Source: Thermothelomyces thermophilus ATCC 42464
Taxonomy: Eukaryota; Ascomycota; Sordariomycetes; Sordariales; Chaetomiaceae
Assembly: GCF_000226095.1 (NCBI RefSeq)
Contig: NC_016472.1
Location: 7,192,001 to 7,256,000, forward strand
DNA: 64,000 nt
Direction of reading: 5' to 3'
Part shown: positions 11,813-23,500 of the stretch, piece by piece
Layout of the letters: each line of letters begins with the position of its first letter
Position numbering within the stretch: position 1 is the stretch's first letter
Notes under the pieces: model-generated
Databases searched by the model: none
The model's input: only the letters and a program-made list of their open reading frames with translations
What the model was told of the DNA's origin: nothing
Translations under genes and position numbers: made by a program

Positions 11813-12658
11813 TCAAGGAGACCTTTCCCCATCTGATCGCCGATCCTCCGGATCGTCAATGTCCATCCTGTCGTGGTTTGAGCGCCTCGTGGCTGATGCG
11901 GACCTCGACCGCGACCGCGACCGCGACCGAGACCTCTCAGAGCCGCTGGCATCATGCTCGCGGCTCTCCCCGTTCACATCGTCCCCGTTCTGCGCCGCCT
12001 CCTCCTCTTCCTTTTCTTCTTCCTCCTCTTCTTCCTCGAGCAGGTCCTCGAGCGTACCGAGCGGGCTGACGCGGGGCTCCAAGAGGTCGAGGTCTTCGAG
12101 GATGTCGCGTCTGCGCATCTTCCACAGGCTGGTGGAGCAGACGCGGTCCTTGGTGAGCAGGTCGTCGATGAACTCGTCCATGTAGGTCAGGGTGGTGCCG
12201 TTGCGGCCCTTCTTGCGCAGCTTGCGGCGGTCCTCGAGGAAGGGCTCGAGGCGGATGTACACGTCGCGGTCGGGCCTGGTGAGGCGGATGTAGAAGGCGG
12301 CGAGGGCGCGCAGGTACTTGAACTTGTCGCCGCCAAAGTGCAGGTACTCGTCGAGGATGTCGTCGCCGGGGGCGAGCTGGAGCAGCTTGAAGGCGAGGCA
12401 GAGGAACGGGGTGGGGCGCTGCGAGGTGCCCGTGACGCCGCCGACGTGGTCGACGTGCTCGACCACGCGGTCGACAATGTCGGCCTCGTTGACGCCGAAG
12501 CACTGCTCCTTGAAGAAGTAGCTCTCGACGATGCGCTCCCGCACCGCCTTCTCCATGATGGTCGCCGGGTTGAGCCCGTTGGGCGCCAGCGGGCCCGTCG
12601 TGCCGCGCTCGTCCAGGAAGCGCCGCTCGTCGGCGCGGTGCACGTCCGGTTTGCTCAT
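11813..12658 (-). CDS. prp38: Pre-mRNA-splicing factor 38
   Basis: Component of the U4/U6.U5 tri-snRNP needed for spliceosome activation in the nucleus. Single exon of 281 residues from the ATG at 12658. The PRP38 domain fills residues about 20-190: LNPATIMEKAVRERIVES, YFFKEQCFGVNEADIVDR, FLCLAFKLLQLAP, YLRALAAFYIRLTRP and TYMDEFIDDLL are all recognisable. The C-terminal third is low complexity: a Glu run of about nine residues, then an Arg-Ser dipeptide run, as in SR-like splicing factors, ending MDIDDPEDRRSDGERSP. Length and order match fungal Prp38. It lies tail to tail with HER2. The call is firm. Confidence 0.95.
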   Translation of the reverse strand: MSKPDVHRADERRFLDERGTTGPLAPNGLNPATIMEKAVRERIVESYFFKEQCFGVNEADIVDRVVEHVDHVGGVTGTSQRPTPFLCLAFKLLQLAPGDDILDEYLHFGGDKFKYLRALAAFYIRLTRPDRDVYIRLEPFLEDRRKLRKKGRNGTTLTYMDEFIDDLLTKDRVCSTSLWKMRRRDILEDLDLLEPRVSPLGTLEDLLEEEEEEEEKEEEEAAQNGDDVNGESREHDASGSERSRSRSRSRSRSASATRRSNHDRMDIDDPEDRRSDGERSP

Positions 12659-13365
12659 GGCTGCGTGGGCTGCGTGGGCTGATGGAAAGAAAGGTCCGCT
12701 CCGGGAAAGTCGAGATTTTTGGCAGTTTTACAAAGATACAGAATACGGATTACACTAACGCCACTCTACTGGGTAGCCCCACACCCACTGCATGCACAGT
12801 AACAGAGTTACGGAGTACTTCCGTACCTTCTTCCCAATCAAGCTCTTGGCATGGGTGGTCGCCAGCTGATAAGAGATTGTTGCCCTGCCAACAAGCGTCT
12901 ATATTTGGATATCGAGGGGCGAGGTAAGCGGGGGCAAGTCAGGGCTACAGAGAGCCGCGCTGATGTCACACTGCCGGTTGCATAACGTGAGCTCTGTAGT
13001 GTAGTTAATGTAGATACCTAACGTTCCATCTTCTAGCGCTTCCGGGAAGCCACAAAATAAGTACGATATGCTCCAGTTATCATTACCAGCTCTCCGTCGG
13101 TTTGTTGAGGATCCTTTACCACTCTCGACTAGACGGTTCTCCGTTGCTTTTCTCATCAAGAAGGTTTAAGCAAAATATTTTTTGGCTCGCTGGAACTGAA
13201 TAAGAGAAATGCTCCTCACCTCGGCACAGGTATCTCTGGCCGTTTCGTCCGGTATTAGTTAGTACGCATCCTGCCGTTGGCCCTGTTGTCCCTCCACTGC
13301 ATCCTCCACCCACGAGCCTGTGACACCGTCCTGTTGTTGTTGTAAAGGAGAAGAGCTCTTGATTA
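12659..13365. other. Divergent intergenic region PRP38/small membrane protein
   Basis: This 0.7 kb is upstream of both flanking genes. It holds several of the dispersed words (aatacggattac near 12746, ttacggagtacttccgtac near 12807). The missing ATG of the gene to the right may lie here in an unrecognised first exon. Confidence 0.4.
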
Positions 13366-13919
13366 TTGACAACAACAACCACAACCACAACCGCCCAAAC
13401 AGTCTTTCTCTGCACTGCCGCCCTGTTCCTCAGCGGCTACGTCATCCAGCAGCGCACCCTCCGCGACCTCCGTGCCGCGATCAAGCCGCCGCCCCGCCCG
13501 TCCCCCAACATCTTCCTCCCCGACCGCTTGAAGCACTCGGCGACAGAGCTGCCGGACGGGACCGTCGTAGTGCTCCGCGATGGCCAAGGTCACGGCCAGG
13601 GCGACCGCCACGGCGACGGGGAGGGCGCAAAGCGGGGGAGGAGACCCCTGATTGTCGAGGTCAAGCCCACGCGGCCGCACAGCGACGACGGGGGGGAACC
13701 GGAGCCTCTGGCGGATGGGCAGGGGCAGCAGCCGGCCAAGACGGCCGAGGCAAAGAGCAAAGACGGGGAGCCGGGAGAGCAGGGAGGCGGCGAGGGAGGC
13801 ACAACCCGGGCTCCCGCCGACGCCGACCCCGACAGGGGGCCGGATGAGCGGCAGAAGCCCATGAGTAGGGCAGAGAGGCGGCGGCGTATCAGGGCAGAGA
13901 TCATGAGGATGTCCCGGGG

Positions 13920-13958
<39 letters not shown>

Positions 13959-13986
13959 CGGTTACTACCGGCGGCGGTTCTGGTGA
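13366..13986 (+). CDS. Small single-pass membrane protein with Gln run, unknown function
   Basis: I do not recognise a named family. An N-terminal hydrophobic helix (VFLCTAALFLSGYVIQQ) is followed by a basic patch, a SPNIFLPDRLKHSATELPDG motif that looks conserved, a long Gly/Glu/Asp-rich linker, then a basic helix MSRAERRRRIRAEIMRM and a run of about 12 Gln (CAG repeat, 13921-13956) before a GYYRRRFW end. The shape (short lumenal or matrix end, one membrane helix, charged tail) suggests an organelle membrane protein. The frame has no ATG: it opens at TTG 13366, with an upstream stop at 13360. The start is therefore unresolved: a short upstream exon, a non-ATG start or a one-base sequence error (ATTGACA for ATGACA) are all possible. 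Confidence 0.55.
13921..13956 (+). repeat. CAG microsatellite, coding (poly-Gln)
   Basis: About twelve CAG units in frame near the C-terminus of the small membrane protein. Such runs change length easily. Confidence 0.9.
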
Positions 13987-14487
13987 GGCAACCACACGGG
14001 TTATGATGTTTGATGAGACGAGTTATGTACTGCATGTGGAAACAAGCCTTTCTTTTCTCTCTTTTTTCTTTTGGATATGTATTTCTCAGATGATTTTCCG
14101 ATGCCTGGTGGCAATCTCCAAGACAGCATGGACGTGGAATGGAGATCATCATGGTGCGGGTTTGTCGAGTCTGGGCGTTCTTTCGGTCTTGAAGGGTGAC
14201 TGATATTTTGAGAGAGGACTATGTAACGACAAAAAACATTGCCGTGCAATTAGCTATGATCTTCGGAATGAATGTACGCTACGTAAAGACCAAGTCGCGT
14301 CTTCCCGTACTCCAAGTCCGTCTTTGAAATCCCTTTATAAAAAGCCTGCACATCAGATGTCATCCCTCTTCGTTAGCCCTGTCAGTAGATAGGGAGTATT
14401 GGTAGCAGCTGAGCCTCCCTTAACCTCTCGCACATTAGAATTATTTTTGCTTCCTCTTCTCCCTTGATTGATTCTTTCTTTACCCCC

Positions 14488-14950
14488 TCATTCATGCGGC
14501 CATGAAGCTATCACCTTCTCGTGTTGGCCCTCCCGTTCTTCCATGAACTTGCTTCTGTTGTCGAGAGTCTCAAGGAAGGCATCGAGATCCCAACAAAGGT
14601 CCAAGATGGTCGCCTGGAGTCCCTTAATCTCTTCATCGAGTGCTGGTCATCCTGTTCTTCGCGGCTTGGCGGCTGTGATAGGAGCCAGAGGCAATCGTCT
14701 GGGAGTCGTCCCGGGCTGAGGGAGGCACCGGTCTTCAGAACCTGTTGGTACGCAACCGGCGTCAGGCACCCAACCTGCTACCCCTCCTAATGCGATGAAC
14801 GGGAGTAGGTATTGTTAGGTAAGCACTCACGGTGCAAAGCCCACAGCGCTGGCCGAACTTGCCAACGGTATTGGTGCATCTAACGGAGGACTGGAGTACA
14901 AAGAAGCAGGGTAAGTTAATTTGGTGGTCGAATGCACCGTGTCTCAAGCA
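14488..14950 (-). pseudogene. Possible remnant or unannotated small gene, minus strand
   Basis: The minus strand from 14646 to 14488 reads as a charged, helix-like peptide (LDEEIKGLQATILDL, then FLETLDNRSKFMEEREGQ) that ends at a stop. Upstream, 14894-14831 looks like an exon with a CTCCAG acceptor and a perfect GTGAGT donor, and contains a Cys-rich SVRCTNTVGKFGQRCGLCT. The stretch between them is open in one frame, but a TGA lies just before the helical part. It could be a decayed protein gene or one with unusual splicing. I recognise no family, and a chance open frame cannot be excluded. Confidence 0.3.
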
Positions 14951-15434
14951 TCACCCACATAGTAATTTGCACAATAGCACACGTCCATGTTCCCAGGTTC
15001 AACAGGAGACGTGAATGTGATGTGGGTATCGGATGGTGTAAGTGTGGGTGATGTCCGGTGGCGTGGCGGCTTTTGATATAGTATAACGTGGGGCGAAAGT
15101 GGAGGGTCGGGCGACGAGGAGGGCGACACCAACTCAATGTTAAAAAGATCTTGGGATTCTATGGGGCACTTTGAGTCAAGGCCACCACTCTTGAAACAAA
15201 AGGCGGCCCGGGCTCGAACTGATCGGGGCCATGCGGGCAGCGAACCCGGCGAGTCCGCTGAATGAACATACCCTTGACCCTCATCGACATGGGCACTTCC
15301 GGTAGCATCCTCGAACCCGGGTCTTGGTCGAGTGGAAAAGATGCAGCCCAGACATTGCGACGGTCATGGTAGCGACAGCGAATCTGCATTAGCTTCGGCA
15401 TGCACGCATGTCCTAGATCTCTGTGGCTCCTCCT

Positions 15435-15475
15435 CTGCCGAGTTCGGTAGCCGTTCTGGCTACCGAACTCGGCAG
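15435..15475. repeat. Perfect inverted repeat, 18-bp arms, 5-nt loop
   Basis: The arm ctgccgagttcggtagcc (15435-15452) is followed by gttct and by its exact reverse complement (15458-15475). Beyond the perfect stem the similarity continues outward for several more bases with small bulges (cctc/gagg, tgtg/cacac). It lies in gene-free DNA and is not followed by a T-run, so it is not a simple terminator. Confidence 0.9.
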
Positions 15476-16921
15476 GAGGCACACAGGGCAAGCTGGGTAC
15501 ATGTTCCGTGCCCTGATCTACTCGCTACAGTACATAAGGTACCTTTCTTCCCCGTCTCTTTGTTTTGCTCCTGAGAGCATCACTCACGCATCCGCATTTA
15601 GAGAAGGCACCGGTTCTACTTTCGTGTACGGGCAAACTTCCCTTAAACCACACCATGATTGCCCCGTTCCGGCGCGCAAACATTCTCTCCAACCTTTTGA
15701 CGGCAGTGCTTTGTTTTCCAAGGTGGGAAACCTCTCCCTCCCTCTCCCCCTCCAACCAGAGTCGGGTCGCCGCAATGACAGCAATGTGACAAGGATCAGT
15801 CCGGGGAAACCAGGCGGGCGGGGGAGAGACAATGTTTGACGCTGAACGGGCTTGGCGATCGATCGCCACAACCCTGAAGATCGGATTTCCTAACTGCAGG
15901 TTAGCTGCTTGATCCTTGGTTGTTGCCATGAAGATGCGAGACATGCAGATTAGGACCACCACACCCGATCCAAGGCTGGTGAGAGATGAACGTTCGCCTT
16001 GGACTGTCTCCGCGTAGTGTACTCGCATATCCATTCATCATCACTCCCTAATAACTAAGCGCGCCGGTCTAGCCAACGGTTCGCCTGGACCTTCCATCAC
16101 ACTAGGGCTAACGCTTGACAGCAATCTGACGGAGCGCCCGTGGCCCGCACTACTAGTCAGAGCAGCAGAATGTCCCTCGGAAGCCTGTATAATGGACTAA
16201 TAATCCGTACATACAATGCACGTATTTCTTTCTGGGCGGTTTGATTCAAAGGGAAGTTTTTGCAACTTAACGGTTATGTACAAAGTGATCGCCACATCAT
16301 CTAACGGTCAACCATGTGCCGCAACTGTAACAAGCACAGCAAGAAACGGATACTTTCGTATGTATGTACATACGTATGTACATACACGTCGGCACCTTGG
16401 GGCACCTTGGCACCTTGAGGAGAGACATGTGCTGTGATGTACATACCTTACATAGAGATGTGCATGCATGCATGCGCGATGCACTGTTGACGCAGGGAAC
16501 GCGACCGCCCCGGTGAGACACGGAACGCGACAGGCAGCCTAGGCCGGTAAGAGGGCTGGAACATGTCTATCGGGTGGCCAACCGACAGGAAAGCGGAGCT
16601 GAGTTCAGGTGGCTGGAGCGCTTGGTTCAGGTAAGGGATCGTCCTTGTGGCTGGACGTGGCGTTCCGCAATCCGGAATTCAAGGCGGTGGGAGTGAAATT
16701 GCTAGTTTCTCTTCCAGTCGACGTGCTGTACGAAATAGGAGTTGCTTGTATGTACCAAGTAACTACGTACCTTCGTAGTATGCTTCACATGGAGCGTATC
16801 GAGGACACGTCCAGCTCTGGAATGGACTGTGCCGTCTGCGAAGCAACCCAACGTGCTAGAGTTCGTTCCAACTTTTTTTTTATTTCATCTGTGTATATAC
16901 ACATTGCGTGGACACCATCGT

Positions 16922-18789
16922 CTACTCCTTGAAGAACTTGCTGTCCTTGCAGACGTACAGGTCAACATAGTCATCAACGTTCATGGAATCCAGCTTGTTC
17001 CCATCCTGGCCGAGCTGGACAAGCTCCTGCACCTTCTCGGCGCTAAAATGGGGCTCAAGGTGACGCTTGTACTTGGCCAGAATATGGGGCTTGGCCTCCT
17101 CGCGGCGCAGGCGGTGGCCGAGCGGGGCCTCGACAACCACCTCGGGCAGCACGGTGCCATCGTTCAACTCGACCGTCAGGCCGTTGCTGATGGTGCGGAG
17201 CGCCGGGTCGTGGTAATCGGCCGTGAACTGCGGGTCCTCAACACACTTGATCCTCTTGCGGAGCGACTCGACAAGCTCCGACGTGGCAGCCTCGGAGCCG
17301 TCGGTGTAGTCGCCAGCCGTGAGGCGGCCAAAGACAAGCATGACAGCGCACATGTACTGGATGCAGTGGTCGCGGTCGGCAAAGTTGTCCATGGGCTTGA
17401 ACTGCTTGTCGATGATGCGAATGCAGGCCTCGTGGGTGCGGCAGGTCACGGCCTTAATATCAGCGGCAGACTTGCCCATGGCCTTCAGCTGGGCATGGAT
17501 CTTCTCCGACGCCTCAACGGCCGTCTGAGAATGGAACTCGGCTGAACGGGGCAAAACCAGTTAACAAACAGGAGGGGCTAGAAACGAGACCGGAGTGGGA
17601 GGTTCACGCACCAGGATACGAGACCTTGAAGAGCACGTTCTCCATAACGTAACTGCCATAGCCCCGCTGGAACTCAAACTTCTTGCCCTTGAACAGGACA
17701 TCGTAGAAGCCCCAGGTCGGGGCGGACAGAACGGTGGGGATGCCAGTCTCGCCCTTAAGGACCTTGAGAGCCAGGTTGACGGCGCGCTGGCAGGCATCAC
17801 CGGCAGCCCACGACTTGCGGGACATGGTGTTGGGGGAGTGGCGGTAGGTGCGCAAGCTCTGGCCGTCAACCCAGGCGTGGGTGATGGCGTCGGCCGTCTG
17901 CTGCTCGTTGAGGCCCAGCATCTTGCTGACCACGGCGGTGCTGGCAACCTTGACCAGGACGACGTGGTCGAGACCGACCTTGTTGTACGAGTTGAGCAGG
18001 GCGAGGCAGCCCTGGATCTCGTGCGCCTTGATCATGGCCTCGAGCACATCGCGGATGGTGAAGATCTTGCCGCCAGCCACCTTATTCCGGCCGGACTTGT
18101 TCGTCCGCGTCACCCAATCGGCAACAGCGAGAATGGCGCCCAGGTTGTCGCTGGGGTGACCCCACTCCGCGGCGAGCCAGCAGTCGTTGTAGTCGAGCCA
18201 CCGGATCATGGCACCGATGTTGAAAGCGCCATTGACGGGGTCCAGCTGGAAGTCGGTTCCGGGAACCTTGGTGCCCGACGGGACCGTGGTGCCCGGGACG
18301 ATGGGGCCCAGGAGCTTGGTGCACTCCTTGAACCGCAGAGCCTCGAGGCCGCAACCCAGGGTGTCAATGAACACCCATCTCGCTGTGTCAAACTATTTTG
18401 GTGAGATCTGGTGTCAGCGACCAAGTTGCGGGGTCGACGCAGACGGTGCTGCAAGAGAGGTAGAGAGAGCGGGATAAAAAAAAAAAAAAGGTGGGAAGTT
18501 CCCCACTCACAGCTAGCTCCGAATCAATTTTCTGGTTGTGCACGTAGCTCGCGATATCCAAAATCTCGGGATCGTAGCCCTTGCCCGAAGAGGGCGAGGG
18601 CGTCGAGACGCTGGCGGATTGAAGTGAGGTCATGGTGGAGAAGCTGCTGCGTGCGTGTGTGGCAGCGAAGGAGACGGGGGCAGCGGCGTTCTTGAAGGCG
18701 CACAACGACCGCAGAGCCGAGGACCTGCAAGAGCGGTGGAGGTGCAGTGATCTCGTCGCCTGGCGCAATCCGCGGTTGACAGCAGACAT
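16922..18789 (-). CDS. prpD: 2-methylcitrate dehydratase, mitochondrial (MmgE/PrpD family)
   Basis: Dehydrates 2-methylcitrate in the methylcitrate cycle, which clears propionyl-CoA in mitochondria. Exons are 18789-18511, 18392-17612 and 17541-16922 with GT-AG introns (GTGAGT...ATAG and GTGCGT...TCAG), and phases agree; 559 residues. Residues 1-50 are Arg/Ser-rich without acids, a mitochondrial presequence. The family body starts with [20 protein letters not shown] and holds [17 protein letters not shown], a [14 protein letters not shown] segment, [40 protein letters not shown] and [14 protein letters not shown]. The C-terminal exon has [19 protein letters not shown] and [18 protein letters not shown]. 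Length fits fungal PrpD. A run of about 12 A lies in intron 1. The call is firm. Confidence 0.95.
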
Positions 18790-19627
18790 GATGCCTTGTG
18801 TGTGTGTGCGTGCAACTGCTCGTCTGCCGTTCCCTGGTATCAATTGGTAGAGTGCCAATGGAAAACAGAGAAAGAAAGGCAGGCTAAGCAGTCGTTGGTA
18901 AAAATATGAGGACGGTCTCCGAGTAAGAGAGGAAGCGATTCTCCTTTCGACCCTGCGTCTATGAAAGCATAGGCCGCTTGAGCGGATGGTGCTTTGCCGC
19001 GGCATGCCGAAGGCCCCCACTTGGTGCCGTTCCCTGGTCTTCCCCGGAAACTGAGAGCATCTGAAGATGCCAAGCAATTAGTTAGGGCCCGCAAAAAGCC
19101 GCCAGCCCCACATTCTCGCCAGGGAATCAGAGGGTTCGGGTTGGGAGCCCATTGCACGCAACTGTTGTCTTTGTCAGCACTCCTCGCTTATCAGGCTTCC
19201 TGATCGAAGCACAGGCATTTTGAGGAACAGTACGGATTTAACTGCAAGTGGCCTTCGAAAGAGGTAAATCCGGGGCTAAACTCCGCCAGACGCCCAACAC
19301 GGCCTGCTGGACCCCGCCGCCACTGCAGTAGTGCCCGAGTACGGATTAATAAGGTCCCAGAGCTTCCGATTAAGTCGAGCCCAGTAACTATGACGGGCGC
19401 CAGTGATTTCAGAGTGTCCTCAGTTGCTTCAAGCTGCCGATTTGTCTGATTGTTAAGTGCATGTTGCTTTCCGGGTCTGTTGGATTACTGTGGTACCAAT
19501 CGCTCGGGCTTTTACTCCGCATTTGAACGTCATTGCACGGAGTACTCCGTGTAGGTCACGGTAATCCCGGACAACTCAACTGCCTTTGAAATCCGTCTGC
19601 GCACCCGCAACAACACGGGGAAACACC
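18790..19627. other. Divergent intergenic region prpD/WD40 gene
   Basis: This 0.84 kb is the upstream region of both genes. It contains gtacggattta, gtacggattaat and cggagtactccgtg words (19229, 19338, 19538), the last being near-palindromic. No gene was seen. Confidence 0.4.
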
Positions 19628-21978
19628 ATGAGCAGCAATCACAGATCCCCCGATCACGAGGATCATGGAGAGGATTGGCTCGATAACTTGCGGCGATTTG
19701 ATGTGAATGTTGACCCTGAGGGCGATGACGACGACGATGACGAGGATCAGGATTATGAGGACGCCCAGGAGGACGGAGATGAGGACGGAGATGATGGAGA
19801 TGATGGAGAGGATGAAGACGATGAGGGAAGCGAGGAAGATGAAGAAGAGGACAATGGAGAAGGTTGGTTCTAGCAAGAGCACCACTTTCAGTGTGATTCT
19901 CGTTAACATTCTGTTGGACTTGCCAGGAGGGGGGATTGAGTTTGAGGTCTTCATTGAGGAACTCCTCGGGAACTCCGGGACGCAAGGTGAGGGCTCCCAC
20001 AACCAAGCCGGCGGCGGGGAACAGGCTGCCGCAGGACCTCGAAGACGCGTAGTGAGGATTGGCGGAGGAGGTGTGCAACCCTGATCAGGGAGCCTTGTCC
20101 GCGCTCAAGACCCGACTGACCGCTTCCAGGCCGGCACTGGCGTCCCTTCCTTACCCAGAGAGAATTCTTGGCTCTTCTCCGGGGGCCGTACCTCAACTCG
20201 GCGATATTCAATGGCGAGGGCGGTGAGGGCCATCGCTCTTCTTGGGGCCCAAGGAGGAACAACAAGCGGTTTCCCAAGGTCCCAAGCGACGAGGGCAGGA
20301 AGTTGATGGACTCGGGCGTTTTCGGTGCCTACGACAGGAGAATGCCCGCCCGCAAGGCTCTGGCTCGCAGGCTTCTGGATCGGGAACTGGGCCTGAACGG
20401 CTCGACAGGTCAGAAGGTCAATCAAGGCCTCATGGCTCAGGTAAGGACCGAGATCAGCCCTTCAACTCGCCGCCTCCGGCCCCGGCCAAAGCTAAGAGTG
20501 TGTATATATACAGGCCATGATACCGTCCTCGAAACCCGAGATGGTCGTTCACTACGATGACCCCGTTTGCTGCGGGCAGTTCTCGGATGACGGCAACTTC
20601 TTTTACACATGTGTCAAGGCAAGTCCACCACGGGTCGTCGCCTTCGGCTGACGCCGAATGCGTCGGCGTTATCAGCCGGCTCTAACAGCCCCTCCAGGAC
20701 TTCAAGGTTCGGCTGTACGATACGTCGAGCCCGTACAACTGGAAGCACTACAAGACCGTCACGTACCCCTTCGGGCAGTGGACCATGACCGATGCGGACC
20801 TGAGCCCGGACAACAAGTGGCTCGCCTTCTCTTCCCTGCAGCCGCACGTGGGGATCGCGGCGACGGATCCGAATGACACGGGCGACCCATACTCCCTGGA
20901 TTTGTCCGATGGCGGCCAATCTGGGAGGAACGACTTCATCTTCGGCGGCTTCGCCATCTTCTCGGTGCGCTTCTCGGGAGACGGGCGCCACATCGTGGCC
21001 GGGACAGGCAACAACTCGATCGTAGTGTACGACATCGAACGGCGCAGGTCGCTGCACCACGTCCCGGGCCATCAAGACGACGTGAACGCCGTGTGTTTTG
21101 CCGACAAGCTGTCGCCCCATATCCTCTACTCCGGGTCGGACGACTGCACTATCAAGGTCTGGGACACGCGCAGCATGGGTGATGGCCGGGAGGCCGGCGC
21201 GTTCGTCGGCCACGTCGAGGGCTTGACGTACATCGACAGCAAGGGGGACGGCCGGTACATCCTCAGCAACGGCAAAGACCAGAGCATGAAGCTGTGGGAC
21301 CTGAGGATGGCCATGTCGACCTCGCGGTTCGAGGAGCTCGACCCCACGGCGGTGACGAGGAACCGCGAGTACGACTACGACTACCGTTGGCAGCCGTACG
21401 AGGACTACCAGTGGTTCCAGCACCCGTACGACAACTCGCTCGTCACCTTCCGCGGCCACGAAGTCCGGCGGACGCTGATCCGCTGCCACTTCTCGCCGCC
21501 CAACAGCACCGACTCACACTACGTCTACTCTGGCAGCCACGACGGATACATCTACATCTGGAACCTCGATGCCACCATCGCGGCCAAGATTGACGTCAAA
21601 GCCGCCACGCGAGCATCGAGCGTCCAGCCGCGGCCGGAGAGGCGGCACCGCTTGCACCACCGGTACTCGAATGGCTGGGAGTCCATGGTCAGAGACGTCG
21701 GTTGGCACCCCAATGCGCCCATGCTCGTCGGTAAGTGTCGTATCTTTTTTTTTGGTTACTTGATCTTCTGTCTCTTGTCTCTCCTTTATCGTTTCAAAAG
21801 GCGGAGCGCATGCTAAGCTTTGACAGCTTCGTCTTGGTGTGGACCAGGTTACGAGTTCGGCACCGCGTCATTGCATTCGTTCAACGAGGGTGAGTCTGAC
21901 GAGGGCGATCCGACGATGGGTATTTCGGTGAACGAAAAACTAGAGCCATGCCCTGAGGGTACTCCTTGGGGGATATAG
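19628..21978 (+). CDS. WD40-repeat protein, DCAF11/WDR23-like substrate receptor
   Basis: Probable substrate receptor of a CUL4-DDB1 ubiquitin ligase, by likeness to DCAF11/WDR23 and plant LEC14B. Exons are 19628-19862, 19927-19986, 20130-20440, 20514-20618, 20698-21730 and 21848-21978, giving 624 residues; all phases agree. The fourth intron begins GCAAGT, a GC-AG intron. The N-terminus has a long Asp/Glu stretch. Next come a REFLALLRGPYLNSAIF segment, then WD repeats from about residue 200: MVVHYDDPVCCGQFSDDGNF, SVRFSGDGRHIVAGT, HVPGHQDDVNAVCF with LYSGSDDCTIKVWDTR, FVGHVEGLTYIDSKGDG with KDQSMKLWDLR, TFRGHEVRRTLIRCHFSP with VYSGSHDGYIYIWNL. The last exon encodes GYEFGTASLHSFNE, again family-typical. 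Confidence 0.88.
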
Positions 21979-23500
21979 GCTGGTAAAGGCTGATATGCAC
22001 TACTTTCTCCTGCTTTGGTTTGGTCGAATGTTTCGGTCAGAGCGTTGGGCGTTAGCTTTGGCAAGTTTCAGGTCATATTTCAAGTTCGTCATCGGACGAG
22101 GTTGGGTTCCCTTTCTTTTCTTCAACAAGGGCATAAGCACATGAAGTAGCCTTTCCTTCACGCGTAACGCACAAAAAGCAACATGAAGATGGACGAGAAC
22201 AGAGAGCATAATGTTGAGATAGTTGAAAGTTGAAGGACAGCGGGAAAGTTTCAGATTGAACAGGACAAACTGAGGGAATTATAGGAGCTCTATGCGTGCT
22301 ACTGCGTTGTGTTAAATAGTCCCTACATCGACCTCGCTCACCTGCGCTTGCTTTTCATCCGATTGATTCACCTGTGACTTGGGTTTCGCGTTGGTAGTAG
22401 AGTCGATGAAAGAAAGACCCTAACCCCCAGTCCTGCTCTGGCGCTCTCGCCAAGATCAGATGCAGATTCATGGTTGCACAGTCACGCTCCACTGGGCTCC
22501 ACTGCTTCAGCCTTGCCGTGGCTAGTCAAAGGCGACTAGAAGCTCCGACCGCCCGTGCAACTGTTCTCTTCCCAACTTTCTTAAACGCTGGGACCTTTCA
22601 AGACTCCATCGGTGCACCACCTCACGATATTCCCTTTTTACGTTGTACGGACGTACTCTTTGGATTGAAGGCCCTAATTCACAAAAAGTCACCGGGACTA
22701 CGTCCCAATTTCTTCCGAGCGACTCGACACGGCCGTCGCGCCCTCCGATCCAGCGAACCATTGGCGCCTAGTGCCACAACCGCGTGCCATCCCCGCCGCC
22801 CGCCCACAACTAACTTCCCAGCTTCTCCCGGTAGCTGAAATCAGGTCGCTTCTGAGAGAGGGAATACGTGCAGACCAAAGGACCGCATTTGAGATTGTGA
22901 ATCTCGGTTTAGTGCGAGTCAAGAACACCGGGAGTTCGCAGTTTCGTGCAAAGCAGACGGGCCTTCAGCGCCTACACTACCTGTACTTGTCGGTCGACAA
23001 GACCGTGGAAAACGAACAAAAAAGAGGGGAGGGCAAGACTTAAAGGCACAAGACGAGAAAGACCCGCCTCCTGTCACAGGACTGACAGCGAAGAGCTGTA
23101 TCTTGAAATCTTTCTCTCTTCAAAGGGGGCGGCCCTCGCTTCTCGGTGATCGTCGTGTCTGGGGGATTGGAATGTACGTATGACGAGCTTTCTACCTCTT
23201 GTCATTTCTTCCTTCTGTCTGATTATGGAACCGTTTCGTTTCATTTGTCTCCGCTTTTCTCGCGATCCCATCTCTTCGGCCTGGTCGGCTGGGCACCAAA
23301 TCTTTTCTGGTCGGCGAAGAGGACTGGGGAACACCATTTCAGCTGCTGATGGGGTTATACGCTACAGACGATCCTGTATCTCTAATCCATAGCCAGGCGT
23401 TCAATTAACATTTGAATTATCACGCAACAGCAGGTTCTAGGCCCCGTTGCTACCGCCAGATTCTCGATCGACGGCCCTTGGACCGCGCAAGCATATCACC
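21979..23500. other. Intergenic region, WD40 gene to RRM gene
   Basis: This 1.5 kb lies between two plus-strand genes. No coding region was recognised; the longest open frame (22470-22838) has no family features. The part near 23400-23500 is the likely leader of the RRM gene. Confidence 0.4.

Larger units (their letters stand above)
13987..16921. other. Long convergent intergenic region, 2.9 kb
   Basis: No complete gene was recognised. It holds a possible gene remnant on the minus strand (14488-14950), a perfect 18-bp hairpin (15435-15475), catg/tacgta-rich runs near 16355-16390, and ggcaccttgg repeats near 16391-16420. A plus-strand frame at 16609-16932 and a minus-strand frame at 15525-16034 are open but show no family features. 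Confidence 0.5.

Noticed and set aside
11954-12682. Long plus-strand open frame
   Set aside because: It is the antisense shadow of PRP38 and has no family features.
15190-15330. tRNA-like pieces (ctcgaacccggg, gctcgaactg)
   Set aside because: No paired acceptor stem or anticodon arm could be built around them.
20614-21489. 291-codon minus-strand open frame
   Set aside because: Antisense of the WD40 repeats.
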